DNA of 8,182 bases, taken from an uncultured Bacilli bacterium. GTDB lineage: Bacteria; Bacillota_I; Bacilli_A; RF39; UBA660. Positions 1 through 5,325 of this stretch are shown here, piece after piece. How positions within the stretch are numbered: the first letter of the stretch is position 1; every line of letters starts with the position of its first letter. The stretch is from NCBI GenBank assembly GCA_948629335.1, contig CAPHZB010000062.1, positions 1 through 8,182 on the forward strand, in the 5' to 3' direction. Under the pieces are notes generated by a model. That model was not told the origin of the DNA. It did not search any database and worked only from the letters and a program-made list of their open reading frames with translations. The translations under genes and the position numbers were made by a program.

Positions 1-24
1 CGTAGCAGTTATTATACTGTTTTT

Positions 25-56
25 GCAAACTATTTCAAGGGAGTTTGCTTTTTTTT
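25..56 (+). terminator. Intrinsic terminator of an upstream off-window gene
   Basis: A 7-bp perfect stem (GCAAACT at 25-31, AGTTTGC at 42-48) with a 10-nt loop is followed at once by eight T (49-56). This is a canonical rho-independent terminator reading rightward, so a plus-strand gene probably ends just left of the window. The T-tract and the following A-run also form an alternative palindrome (45-69), so some activity leftward is possible. Confidence 0.75.
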
Positions 57-173
57 ATAAAAAAAGCAACGGATTAGGTTGAGGACGAAGTCTTCCGTAT
101 GGTATAGGTAAAAGAAATTTTATACAATAAAAGGGATATGTGGGTTTAAGCATTGTCTCTAGGCATATTTGAT

Positions 174-213
174 AAAAAAAACGCTATTTCCTTAGTTGCT
201 AAGCGTTTTTTTT
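174..213. terminator. Bidirectional intrinsic terminator
   Basis: ACGCT (181-185) pairs with AGCGT (202-206), extended by eight A on the left (174-181) and eight T on the right (206-213). Within the loop, CTTAG-TTG-CTAAG (191-203) can form an alternative hairpin. The A-run and T-run make it a symmetrical terminator usable from either strand. On the minus strand it lies exactly at the stop codon of the reading frame at 199-420, which suggests that frame is a genuine gene end. Confidence 0.65.
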
Positions 214-420
214 AGCCTTTTTTATCCTGTTATCTTCAAACTTTGACTTAACCCCTCGTAATACTGATTCATCTAAGTTATTTATCTTATGATAATGAAA
301 AGCCTTATATCTAAAAAAAGTAGCTACTTTTATAGCTAATATTCTATTGATTAGGGCTATCTTTTCTTGGACATAATATGTTGTTGGCTTTGATGAGTGT
401 TCTTCTATAGCCCCCACCAA
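199..420 (-). CDS. Uncharacterised short reverse ORF, possible gene remnant
   Basis: A 73-residue Lys/Ile/Tyr-rich frame on the minus strand; I do not recognise its family. The first possible start is TTG at 420 followed by GTG, with no convincing ribosome binding site. The frame stays open upstream to about position 486, through the left arm of the miniature element at 438-541. The C-terminal half is very basic (R/K-rich, ending KKAKKNA). Its stop codon lies inside the stem of the bidirectional terminator, as expected for a real gene end, and it uses slightly more GC-containing codons than the surrounding spacer. The poor start plus the good end suggest the 3' remnant of a longer gene, but a spurious ORF is not excluded. 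Confidence 0.3.
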   Translation of the reverse strand: MVGAIEEHSSKPTTYYVQEKIALINRILAIKVATFFRYKAFHYHKINNLDESVLRGVKSKFEDNRIKKAKKNA

Positions 421-429
421 AGTTTTTTT

Positions 430-437
430 ATACTTTT
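430..437. repeat. Left copy of putative 8-bp target-site duplication
   Basis: ATACTTTT directly abuts the left tip of the 438-541 element. The same word abuts the right tip at 542-549. The bases just outside the two copies differ, so the duplication is exactly 8 bp. Confidence 0.5.
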
Positions 438-541
438 CGCTGTGTCCTAGTTTATGCGTGATGGCTTTATAAATTATAAGAATAGTTTAATTCCCAATTC
501 ATTATATTTCAATACTATCACGCACTAACTAGGACAGAACG
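438..541. mobile_element. MITE-like 104-bp element with about 27-bp imperfect inverted repeats
   Basis: The left arm (438-464) and right arm (515-541) are inverted copies. Both begin CGYTSTGTCCTAGTT reading inward, followed after two mismatched bases by TGCGTGAT. The longest uninterrupted matching blocks are 10 and 8 bp. Directly outside both tips lies the same 8-bp word ATACTTTT (430-437 and 542-549), which looks like a target-site duplication. The internal part is AT-rich and has no gene. Size, terminal repeats and duplication fit a non-autonomous miniature transposon. An 8-bp duplication is known from several families (for example IS256, ISL3, IS66, IS1595), but I cannot assign the parent family. 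Confidence 0.6.
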
Positions 542-549
542 ATACTTTT
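542..549. repeat. Right copy of putative 8-bp target-site duplication
   Basis: ATACTTTT directly follows the right tip of the 438-541 element and matches 430-437. From here to about 740 the sequence is very AT-rich and shows no gene, only the dyad at 669-690. Confidence 0.5.
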
Positions 550-668
550 TATCAAATATATATATATTTATTCATGAAGCAATCTTCTTTTGTTATAACT
601 TTTTGAATAAGCTTTTTTTATTCCAACTTTCTTTTTTTAATATAGTCTATTATCTGCATTAATCATAT

Positions 669-690
669 TGTCGTAGAAATTCTACAGACA
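669..690. promoter_or_regulatory. Dyad-symmetric candidate operator upstream of the ECF sigma gene
   Basis: GTAGAA-A-TTCTAC (673-685) is a perfect 6-bp palindrome around a central A. It is extended by TGTC (669-672) and GACA (687-690), with one extra A at 686. It has no T-tract, so it is not a terminator. It sits about 150 bp before the ECF sigma start in a region without genes, where it could be a repressor site. No regulator is encoded next to it, so the function is inferred from symmetry alone. Confidence 0.35.
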
Positions 691-742
691 TTTATCTTTC
701 CAATCTAGGAAGAAAATGATAAACTGAAAAAGAAGGTACGTT

Positions 743-799
743 ATGAAAAACAAATTTTTCTATTATATAGAGAATAAAAAAATGGACAAGGATTTATAG
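743..799 (+). CDS. Possible 18-codon leader peptide before the ECF sigma gene
   Basis: An ATG at 743 opens an 18-codon frame (MKNKFFYYIENKKMDKDL) ending in TAG at 797-799. It is preceded at about 7 nt by GAAGG (731-735), a usable ribosome binding site. It ends 34 nt before the sigma-factor start. The peptide is Lys- and aromatic-rich. It could be a regulatory leader peptide or a chance ORF in AT-rich DNA; the only support is the Shine-Dalgarno-like spacing. Confidence 0.25.
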   Translation: MKNKFFYYIENKKMDKDL

Positions 800-833
800 G
801 CAAACTTTGTTTATAAAGTAGGAGGTAAGAATA

Positions 834-1304
834 ATGTATACAGAAAGTTATATTGAAGAATTATATGAAAGAAACGTAGATAGAATGTATAAAATATGTT
901 ACATCTTCTTTAAAGGAAACAAAAGTGATATTGAGGATGCTATTCAGTCCATCTTTATTAAAGTTATAGAAAAACAAATTATATTTGAAAATCTAGATCA
1001 TGAAAAAGCTTGGTTTATCGTTGCAACGAACAATTATTGTAAAAATAAAGTAAAACACTGGTGGAATAAAAATAAAGAATTGGACTTTGATGTAAAAGAG
1101 GAAATAAAGAAAGATGAAACATTGGAGAAAGTTTTAAATTTACCTGATAAATACAAAACGAGTATTTATATGCATTACTACGAAGGTTATTCCTGTGTTG
1201 AAATTTCAAAACTATTACATATTCCTGAAAATACAATTTATTCTTATCTTCATAAGGGTCGAAATATGTTAAAAGAAATGATAGAAGGTGAAAAAAATGA
1301 ATAA
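834..1304 (+). CDS. ECF-type RNA polymerase sigma factor (sigma-70 family)
   Basis: A 156-residue protein of the usual ECF size, which directs RNA polymerase to a small regulon in response to an envelope or extracellular signal. Residues about 8-75 form region 2: an acidic helix SDIEDAIQSIFIKV (31-44, the core-binding and -10-recognition helix pattern), then EKAWFIVATNNYCKNK (57-72). Residues about 98-150 form region 4, with a helix-turn-helix around SCVEISKLLHIPENTIYSYL (120-139) for -35 recognition. The ATG is preceded by a perfect AGGAGG at 820-825 with 8-nt spacing. It is followed without a gap by the membrane protein at 1297, overlapping by 8 nt, the usual sigma/anti-sigma arrangement. 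I see no convincing promoter of standard or ECF type upstream. The regulon is unknown. Confidence 0.9.
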   Translation: MYTESYIEELYERNVDRMYKICYIFFKGNKSDIEDAIQSIFIKVIEKQIIFENLDHEKAWFIVATNNYCKNKVKHWWNKNKELDFDVKEEIKKDETLEKVLNLPDKYKTSIYMHYYEGYSCVEISKLLHIPENTIYSYLHKGRNMLKEMIEGEKNE

Positions 1305-2340
1305 ATTAAAGAAAACCATTGATAATATTCAATTAGATGAATATGAAAAAAACAAAATACTTAGAAAAATCCTAAATCATGAGTTCGAAGAAACAACAGT
1401 TCCTAAAAGAAAAGTTATTTTTCAACTTGCAACTTTTCTTCTTACATTTGTTTTCTTAACAGGTACTTGTTTTGCACTTGTAAAATTTTTACATTTTGAT
1501 GATAAGTTTAGAGAATTATTTGATAAGACAGATGAGGAATTAACAAATCTTGGTATTTCTCCCTCTGAGGTGCAAACAGTAAAAGAATTCAAGGATGCAA
1601 AAATTACAGTTACTCAAACGATTATGGATGAAAAAGAAGTCAATATTGTTGTTGATATTGTTGCAAAAGAAGGATTAATCTATATAGAAGATTTCTTCCT
1701 ATCTTCTGGAAAAGTATTTGATGAGAGTCTCCTTGAAAAGACAATACAAACAGATGGAACAACTTCTTTTCGTCAAATATGTACAGAAAATAGCATTTAT
1801 GGTTGCATGGGAAAGGGAATCAGTGCACTAGAAAAGACAGAAACAAAAACGGGGTACATCTTAAATATGAGTATAAACAGAAATAAAAAGGATACAGATG
1901 AGGTAACTCTACGTTTACTCACTAATAAAGGAACATATGATATTCCATTTACATTAGTGAAAAACAATTTAAAAGAAAAAGAAATAAAATATAAAAATGT
2001 AGAAATTTTTAATGAAAATGGAATTATTGTCACCGTTGATGCCATTCGTTTATCTCCATTTTATGTTGTTGTTTCTATGAATTATAATAAGGATATTCAT
2101 ACATTAACTGATGAAGAAATTGAAAGGCTAGGAGATAAAGTTTACAACGAGAATGCAAAAGAGGCAACTTATGTTACATATAAAGATGGTACAAAAAGTA
2201 TGTTATGCTTGTGGTACCAAGTTAGTGAAGAAGGAATGACTTCTCCTTACGGAATGCACGGAACAAAAGAGAATCAAATAAATGATATAGAAAATATCAA
2301 ATCTATTACAATTAATGGAAAAACATTCAATATTGAATAA
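1297..2340 (+). CDS. Single-pass membrane protein, probable anti-sigma factor (DUF4179-like)
   Basis: A 347-residue protein co-translated with the ECF sigma factor; the ATGAATAA overlap places its start inside the sigma stop region. A GTG at 1288 would add three residues, but it lies within the AGAAGGTG ribosome binding site (1283-1290), so ATG 1297 is preferred. The N-terminal 39 residues are charged and cytoplasmic, where a sigma-binding segment would lie. Residues about 40-64 are one hydrophobic membrane helix. The remaining ~280 residues are predicted extracytoplasmic, rich in beta-prone and charged residues, with no catalytic motif and no zinc-type His/Cys anti-sigma signature. The architecture matches sigma-linked membrane proteins of Firmicutes carrying a DUF4179-type domain. 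The anti-sigma role is inferred from gene order and topology; the ligand is unknown. Confidence 0.7.
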   Translation: MNKLKKTIDNIQLDEYEKNKILRKILNHEFEETTVPKRKVIFQLATFLLTFVFLTGTCFALVKFLHFDDKFRELFDKTDEELTNLGISPSEVQTVKEFKDAKITVTQTIMDEKEVNIVVDIVAKEGLIYIEDFFLSSGKVFDESLLEKTIQTDGTTSFRQICTENSIYGCMGKGISALEKTETKTGYILNMSINRNKKDTDEVTLRLLTNKGTYDIPFTLVKNNLKEKEIKYKNVEIFNENGIIVTVDAIRLSPFYVVVSMNYNKDIHTLTDEEIERLGDKVYNENAKEATYVTYKDGTKSMLCLWYQVSEEGMTSPYGMHGTKENQINDIENIKSITINGKTFNIE

Positions 2341-2348
2341 TTAGAAAG

Positions 2349-2375
2349 AGGAAGGATTAAAATTTCCTTTTTTTT
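2349..2375 (+). terminator. Intrinsic terminator after the sigma/anti-sigma operon
   Basis: AGGAA (2349-2353) pairs with TTCCT (2364-2368) across a 10-nt loop, followed by a run of T to 2375. It starts 9 nt after the membrane-protein stop. The stem is short, so efficiency may be moderate. Confidence 0.55.
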
Positions 2376-2474
2376 CTTTCAAATTTTAAAATATAGAAAA
2401 AAGAAGGCACAAATTCGTAATATTGGTCATTTGTATTTTTTAGTCTTTTATGTTACCTTTATTTTGGTGATGCT

Positions 2475-2597
2475 ATGCATATTAGACAAGAAGAATATAC
2501 CTTTGAATATGTAAAAGAAAAACTAATAACTTATGCATTATTAGAAAGTTTTATTGATATTTCATTTCTTTTCTTTCCTATTTCTGTTATAATCTAA
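2475..2597 (+). CDS. Doubtful 40-codon ORF before thiI
   Basis: ATG 2475 to TAA 2595-2597 encodes 40 residues: a charged N-terminal half (IRQEEYTFEYVKEKL) and a hydrophobic C-terminal end (ISFLFFPISVII). The frame is open upstream to 2421 and reads as another hydrophobic stretch there, so it could be the tail of a decayed membrane-protein gene. There is no good ribosome binding site, and its 3' end covers the thiI -10 box. I do not recognise a family. It is probably a remnant or a chance ORF. Confidence 0.18.
   Translation: MHIRQEEYTFEYVKEKLITYALLESFIDISFLFFPISVII
2585..2593 (+). promoter_or_regulatory. Extended -10 promoter of thiI
   Basis: TGT-TATAAT: a perfect TATAAT at 2588-2593 with the TG extension at 2585-2586. 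The -35 region at about 2565-2570 (TTTCTT) is poor, as is allowed for extended -10 promoters. Transcription would start near 2600, giving a leader of about 16 nt before the thiI ATG. Confidence 0.55.
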
Positions 2598-2615
2598 GAA
2601 GTTGAGGGTGATTTC

Positions 2616-3794
2616 ATGGATAAAATGATTATGATAAAATATGGGGAATTGACAACGAAAAAAGCAAATCGAAACGTTTTTATTCAATTATTATATGAGA
2701 ATATATTAAAAATGCTAGAAGGACTTACTGTTTCTATATATAAAGATCGTGTTCGTATGTACATTACTTGTGAAGAAGAAATTTTAGAGAAAGTTGTTTT
2801 AAGATTAAAAAAAGTGTTTGGTATTCATGGTATAGTGGTATGTCATAAAGTGAATACTAATATAGAGGAAATAGGGGAAAAAGCTTTAGAATTAGTCACA
2901 GAGAAATCATATAAAACTTTTAAAGTAGAAACAAAAAGGGCAGACAAAAGCTTTTCTATTTCCAGTATGGAATTGAATCAAAAAATGGGGGGAATTATTT
3001 TAAAAAATACAAACTTAAAAGTAGATGTGCATCATCCTGAAGTTCTTCTCCATATTGAAATACGTAAAGAAGGGACATTTCTTTATACAAATGAAATAAA
3101 AGGTTTAGGAGGTTATCCTGTTGGTATTCAAGGAAAGGGCCTTTTAATGTTAAGTGGTGGAATTGATTCTCCTGTTGCAGGATATCTTGCCTTAAAACGA
3201 GGTGTTTCTATTGATTGTGTCTACTTTGAATCTCCTCCTCATACAAGTATAGAAGCCAAGAAGAAAGTGATTGCGTTAACACGTATCTTAAATGAATACT
3301 CTTTCCATATTCGTCTTTTTGTAGTTCCTTTTACTGCATTACAAGAAGCTATCTATAAAAATGTGCCAGATAGTTATATTATTACCATTATGAGAAGAAT
3401 GATGTATCGTATCGCAGAAGGACTTGCTAGAAAAAACAAAGCAAAGGTCATTTTAAATGGAGAAAGTATTGGACAAGTGGCAAGTCAAACATTAACCAGT
3501 ATGCAAGTGATTAATGAAGTGACAAATATGCCTGTCATTCGGCCAGTTGCTTGCATGGATAAATTAGAAATTATTGATATAGCTAATAAAATAGGCACTT
3601 ACGAAACCAGTATTTTGCCCTTTGAAGATTGTTGCACTATATTTTTACCAAAACATCCTATCATTCATCCTGATTTACAGAAAGTAAAGCAAATAGAAGA
3701 GAACTTCTCTTTTGAATCATTATTGGAGAAGGCCATTCAAAATGTAGAAGTAATCAAAAATTTTAATAACACAGACTTTGAAGAATATTTGTAA
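2616..3794 (+). CDS. thiI: tRNA sulfurtransferase ThiI (4-thiouridine synthesis)
   Basis: A 392-residue cytoplasmic enzyme that adenylates U8 of tRNA and transfers persulfide sulfur to make 4-thiouridine; in some bacteria it also supplies sulfur for thiazole synthesis. Domain order is an N-terminal ferredoxin-like region (about 1-60), THUMP (about 60-165), and a PP-loop ATPase whose signature SGGIDSPVAGY starts at residue 180. The conserved EDCCTIFLPKHP (337-348) carries the cysteine region expected to take part in sulfur transfer. It lacks the C-terminal rhodanese domain of the enterobacterial enzyme; the length matches the rhodanese-less Firmicutes form, which receives sulfur from a dedicated cysteine desulfurase. 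That partner (NifZ/IscS-like), often encoded next door in Bacilli, is not in this window. The start ATG has GAGGGTGA at 2604-2611. There is no clear terminator before the SASP gene downstream. Confidence 0.95.
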   Translation: MDKMIMIKYGELTTKKANRNVFIQLLYENILKMLEGLTVSIYKDRVRMYITCEEEILEKVVLRLKKVFGIHGIVVCHKVNTNIEEIGEKALELVTEKSYKTFKVETKRADKSFSISSMELNQKMGGIILKNTNLKVDVHHPEVLLHIEIRKEGTFLYTNEIKGLGGYPVGIQGKGLLMLSGGIDSPVAGYLALKRGVSIDCVYFESPPHTSIEAKKKVIALTRILNEYSFHIRLFVVPFTALQEAIYKNVPDSYIITIMRRMMYRIAEGLARKNKAKVILNGESIGQVASQTLTSMQVINEVTNMPVIRPVACMDKLEIIDIANKIGTYETSILPFEDCCTIFLPKHPIIHPDLQKVKQIEENFSFESLLEKAIQNVEVIKNFNNTDFEEYL

Positions 3795-3823
3795 AATTTC
3801 CAAAAATTTCCAGAAAAAAATAA

Positions 3824-3852
3824 GTATACGATTTTTCTTTGTACACATGCTA
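3824..3852 (+). promoter_or_regulatory. Sigma-G-type forespore promoter of the first SASP gene
   Basis: GTATA (3824-3828), a 17-bp spacer and CATGCTA (3846-3852) fit the published Bacillus sigma-G consensus (GNATR / CATNHTA) at every specified position. The -10 box lies 24 nt before the ATG. Sigma G drives SASP genes in the developing forespore. Sigma F has a related consensus and cannot be excluded. Confidence 0.7.
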
Positions 3853-3876
3853 TTAGTGTACAGGAGGTGAAACCGT

Positions 3877-4092
3877 ATGAATAACAGTAAGAACTCTCAA
3901 AGTAAATTAGTAGTTCCAGGAGCTAAACAAGCTATCGAAAAAATGAAATATGAAATCGCTAGCGAACTTGGTGTTAACATGGGACCAGACGCTTCAAGCC
4001 GTGCTAATGGATCTGTTGGTGGAGAAATCACTAAAAGATTAGTACAAATGGGTGAACAACATTTAGGTGGAACTAACTACCAATCTAAATAA
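3877..4092 (+). CDS. Alpha/beta-type small acid-soluble spore protein
   Basis: A 71-residue SASP that coats DNA in the dormant spore, shifts it toward an A-like form, protects it from UV and heat, and is degraded to amino acids on germination. Two family blocks are clear: MKYEIASELGV (residues 23-33), containing the Glu-Ile-Ala site cut by the germination protease GPR, and NGSVGGEITKRLV (44-56), part of the DNA-binding helix-turn-helix. Its strong ribosome binding site AGGAGGTGA (3862-3870) suits high expression. It has its own sigma-G-like promoter and terminator, so it is monocistronic. It has 39 of 54 residues identical (by eye) to the second SASP downstream. Confidence 0.95.
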   Translation: MNNSKNSQSKLVVPGAKQAIEKMKYEIASELGVNMGPDASSRANGSVGGEITKRLVQMGEQHLGGTNYQSK

Positions 4093-4106
4093 TGTTATTA
4101 GAAATG

Positions 4107-4128
4107 GACAGATTTTCTGTCTTTTTTT
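4107..4128 (+). terminator. Intrinsic terminator of the first SASP gene
   Basis: A perfect 6-bp stem, GACAGA (4107-4112) with TCTGTC (4116-4121), closes a 3-nt T loop and is followed by seven T (4122-4128). It separates the two SASP transcription units. Confidence 0.8.
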
Positions 4129-4232
4129 AATTGAAAACACACTTTTATTTTGGAAGAAATATAATTTGATTGGAGAAAAAATTAAAAATATTTCTCATGA
4201 AAAGAGTTCTTAATGATGGTATAAACTACCAG

Positions 4233-4261
4233 CCATAAATAGAAATAAGTCGCACAAACTA
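4233..4261 (+). promoter_or_regulatory. Candidate sigma-G-type promoter of the second SASP gene (weaker match)
   Basis: CCATA (4233-4237), 17 bp, then CAAACTA (4255-4261). The spacing equals that of the first SASP promoter, but the first -35 base (C for G) and the third -10 base (A for T) deviate. It lies 22 nt before the ATG, like its neighbour. No better candidate is visible between the upstream terminator and the gene. Confidence 0.4.
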
Positions 4262-4283
4262 ATAATGCGAGGAGGGAAGTAGT

Positions 4284-4475
4284 ATGAAACAGAATAAATT
4301 AGTAGTTCCTGGTTCAAAAGAGAAAGTTGAAAACATGAAATATGAAATTGCTCGTGAACTTGGAGTCACACTTGGTGCAGATACATCTTCTAGATTAAAC
4401 GGATCTGTTGGTGGCGAAATGACAAAAAGACTTGTTAAACTGGGAGAACAAGCTTTAGAAAATAGAAATAATTAA
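4284..4475 (+). CDS. Alpha/beta-type small acid-soluble spore protein (second paralogue)
   Basis: A 63-residue SASP with the same role as its upstream paralogue. It carries KLVVPGSKEKVENMKYEIAR (residues 5-24) with the GPR cleavage site Glu-Ile-Ala, ELGV, and NGSVGGEMTKRLV. It is shorter than the first copy at both ends: the Ser/Asn-rich N-terminus and the Gly/Tyr C-terminal tail are missing, which is within the family range. The ribosome binding site is GAGGAGGG (4269-4276). Tandem placement and similarity suggest local duplication, followed by divergence of promoter strength. Confidence 0.95.
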   Translation: MKQNKLVVPGSKEKVENMKYEIARELGVTLGADTSSRLNGSVGGEMTKRLVKLGEQALENRNN

Positions 4476-4497
4476 AAAGGTCGAAAGACTTTTTTTT
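4476..4497 (+). terminator. Intrinsic terminator of the second SASP gene
   Basis: A stem runs from A4476 to C4482 (AAAAGGTC arm) and pairs with GACTTT from 4487, including one G-T wobble. It closes on a GAAA tetraloop (4483-4486) and the T-tract runs to 4497. The stem begins directly after the stop codon. Confidence 0.75.
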
Positions 4498-4557
4498 CAT
4501 TTTTTTTTGTGCTATAATTTATAAAAGAGAATATACAAATTCTTAAAATACAACAAA

Positions 4558-4586
4558 TTGACAAATATATAAAAATCTTATAAAAT
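4558..4586 (+). promoter_or_regulatory. Sigma-A promoter of gpsB
   Basis: A perfect -35 TTGACA (4558-4563), 17-bp spacer and -10 TAAAAT (4581-4586, 5/6). Transcription would begin near 4593, about 22 nt before the GTG start of gpsB. A second possible element, extended -10 TGC-TATAAT at 4510-4518, lies further upstream with no good -35 (it falls in a T-tract). Confidence 0.8.
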
Positions 4587-4614
4587 GTTGATACATAGTT
4601 TCGGAGGTGATTTT

Positions 4615-4941
4615 GTGTATCAAGATAGAATATTACTTACAGGAAAAGACATTCTGGAAAAAGAGTTTAAGATTGACACAAGAGGTTACCGTCCACAAGA
4701 AGTAGATAAGTTTTTAGATGTAGTTATCCGAGATTATGAAGAATTCTTTGCAATTATTAAAGAAATTGAAAATGAGAAAAAAGAATTAATTGAGGATAAC
4801 ATCAAATTAAAACAGGCAGTTAGGAACTTACGTACAAAATTAGATGTACTTCACGAGGATTCTGGAACAGGTGTAAATAATGCGGATTTACTTAGAAGAT
4901 TATCCAATTTAGAAAAAATTATATATGGTAAAGATGAATAG
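4615..4941 (+). CDS. gpsB: Cell-cycle protein GpsB (DivIVA-like)
   Basis: A 108-residue cytoplasmic membrane-associated adaptor that couples penicillin-binding proteins to division and elongation machinery. The N-terminal DivIVA-like domain shows LLTGKDILEKEF (7-18) and RGYRPQEVDKFLD (23-35), including Y25, D31 and D35 of the groove that binds PBP tails. A coiled coil covers about 38-80 (ENEKKELIEDNIKLKQAVRN). The short C-terminal helix (NADLLRRLSNLEKIIYG, 89-105) is the multimerisation segment. GTG 4615 is chosen because GGAGGTGA (4603-4610) precedes it at proper spacing. The in-frame ATG at 4585 overlaps the -10 box of the strong promoter and would be untranscribed. It sits immediately before rnpB, as in Bacillus. 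Confidence 0.93.
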   Translation: MYQDRILLTGKDILEKEFKIDTRGYRPQEVDKFLDVVIRDYEEFFAIIKEIENEKKELIEDNIKLKQAVRNLRTKLDVLHEDSGTGVNNADLLRRLSNLEKIIYGKDE

Positions 4942-5304
4942 TATTTTGACAAACGCTGCATTCTTGTAATGTAGAGGAAAGTCCATGCTCGCACAGTCTG
5001 CGACTCGACTGTAGTGTTCATGCTTAGGAAAAAAATAACCTAAGGTAAAACGAAAGTTTTAACGGCTCCGAAATAACCTAAGTCATTTGATATGGTTAAA
5101 TTAGGTGTAAAAGTGCCATAGTGACGAATAAACTAGAAATAGTGGAAGTGGAACGTGGTAAACCCCATGAGCGAGAAACCTAAATTTTGGTAAGGGAACT
5201 TAAACGAAGGAATAAAACGGAGTTTAGGAAGGCGCAAGCCTTAGATAAATGTTTGTCACCTCGGTAAGAGGAACAGAACATGGCTTATAAAATATTATTT
5301 TTTT
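4940..5304 (+). ncRNA. rnpB: RNase P RNA, type B
   Basis: Catalytic RNA that trims the 5' leader of pre-tRNAs together with protein RnpA. Conserved region I (GAGGAAAGTCCATGC at 4974-4988) and region V (ACAGAACATGGCTTA at 5274-5287) are present and pair as helix P4, with the universal bulged U at 4982. Other helices: P1 (4940-4947 with 5289-5296), P2 (GACAAAC 4948-4954 with GTTTGTC 5251-5257) and P3 (4956-4962 with 4968-4974). The stretch GAGCGAGAAACC at 5169-5180, followed by TTTTGGTAAGGGAA, carries the L15 GGU (5189-5191) that binds the tRNA CCA end. The sequence closely follows the Bacillus type. The 5' end overlaps the gpsB stop codon. P1 is followed by seven T (5298-5304), so it can act as the terminator stem. 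Ends are inferred from P1. Confidence 0.95.
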
Positions 5305-5325
5305 ATTTACGAAAGGAAGTGGCCA

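Noticed and set aside
69..98. ACGGA/TCCGT pairing with an inner GAC-GAA-GTC hairpin, possible structured RNA
   Set aside because: Short stems separated by a large unpaired stretch; no recognisable RNA family and no promoter.
799..830. ECF-like autoregulatory promoter starting at GGCAAACTTT
   Set aside because: The matching -10 would fall on the ribosome binding site, leaving the gene without one.
1015..2045. Reverse-strand frames inside the sigma and membrane-protein genes
   Set aside because: Antisense shadows of well-supported genes, with no ribosome binding sites or family likeness.
3795..3813. Direct repeat AATTTCCA before the first SASP gene
   Set aside because: Two short AT-rich copies, not linked to a promoter or terminator; chance is likely.
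4217..4231. TGGTA-TAAAC-TACCA hairpin upstream of the second SASP promoter
   Set aside because: Only 5 bp and no T-tract; too weak to call an operator or terminator.
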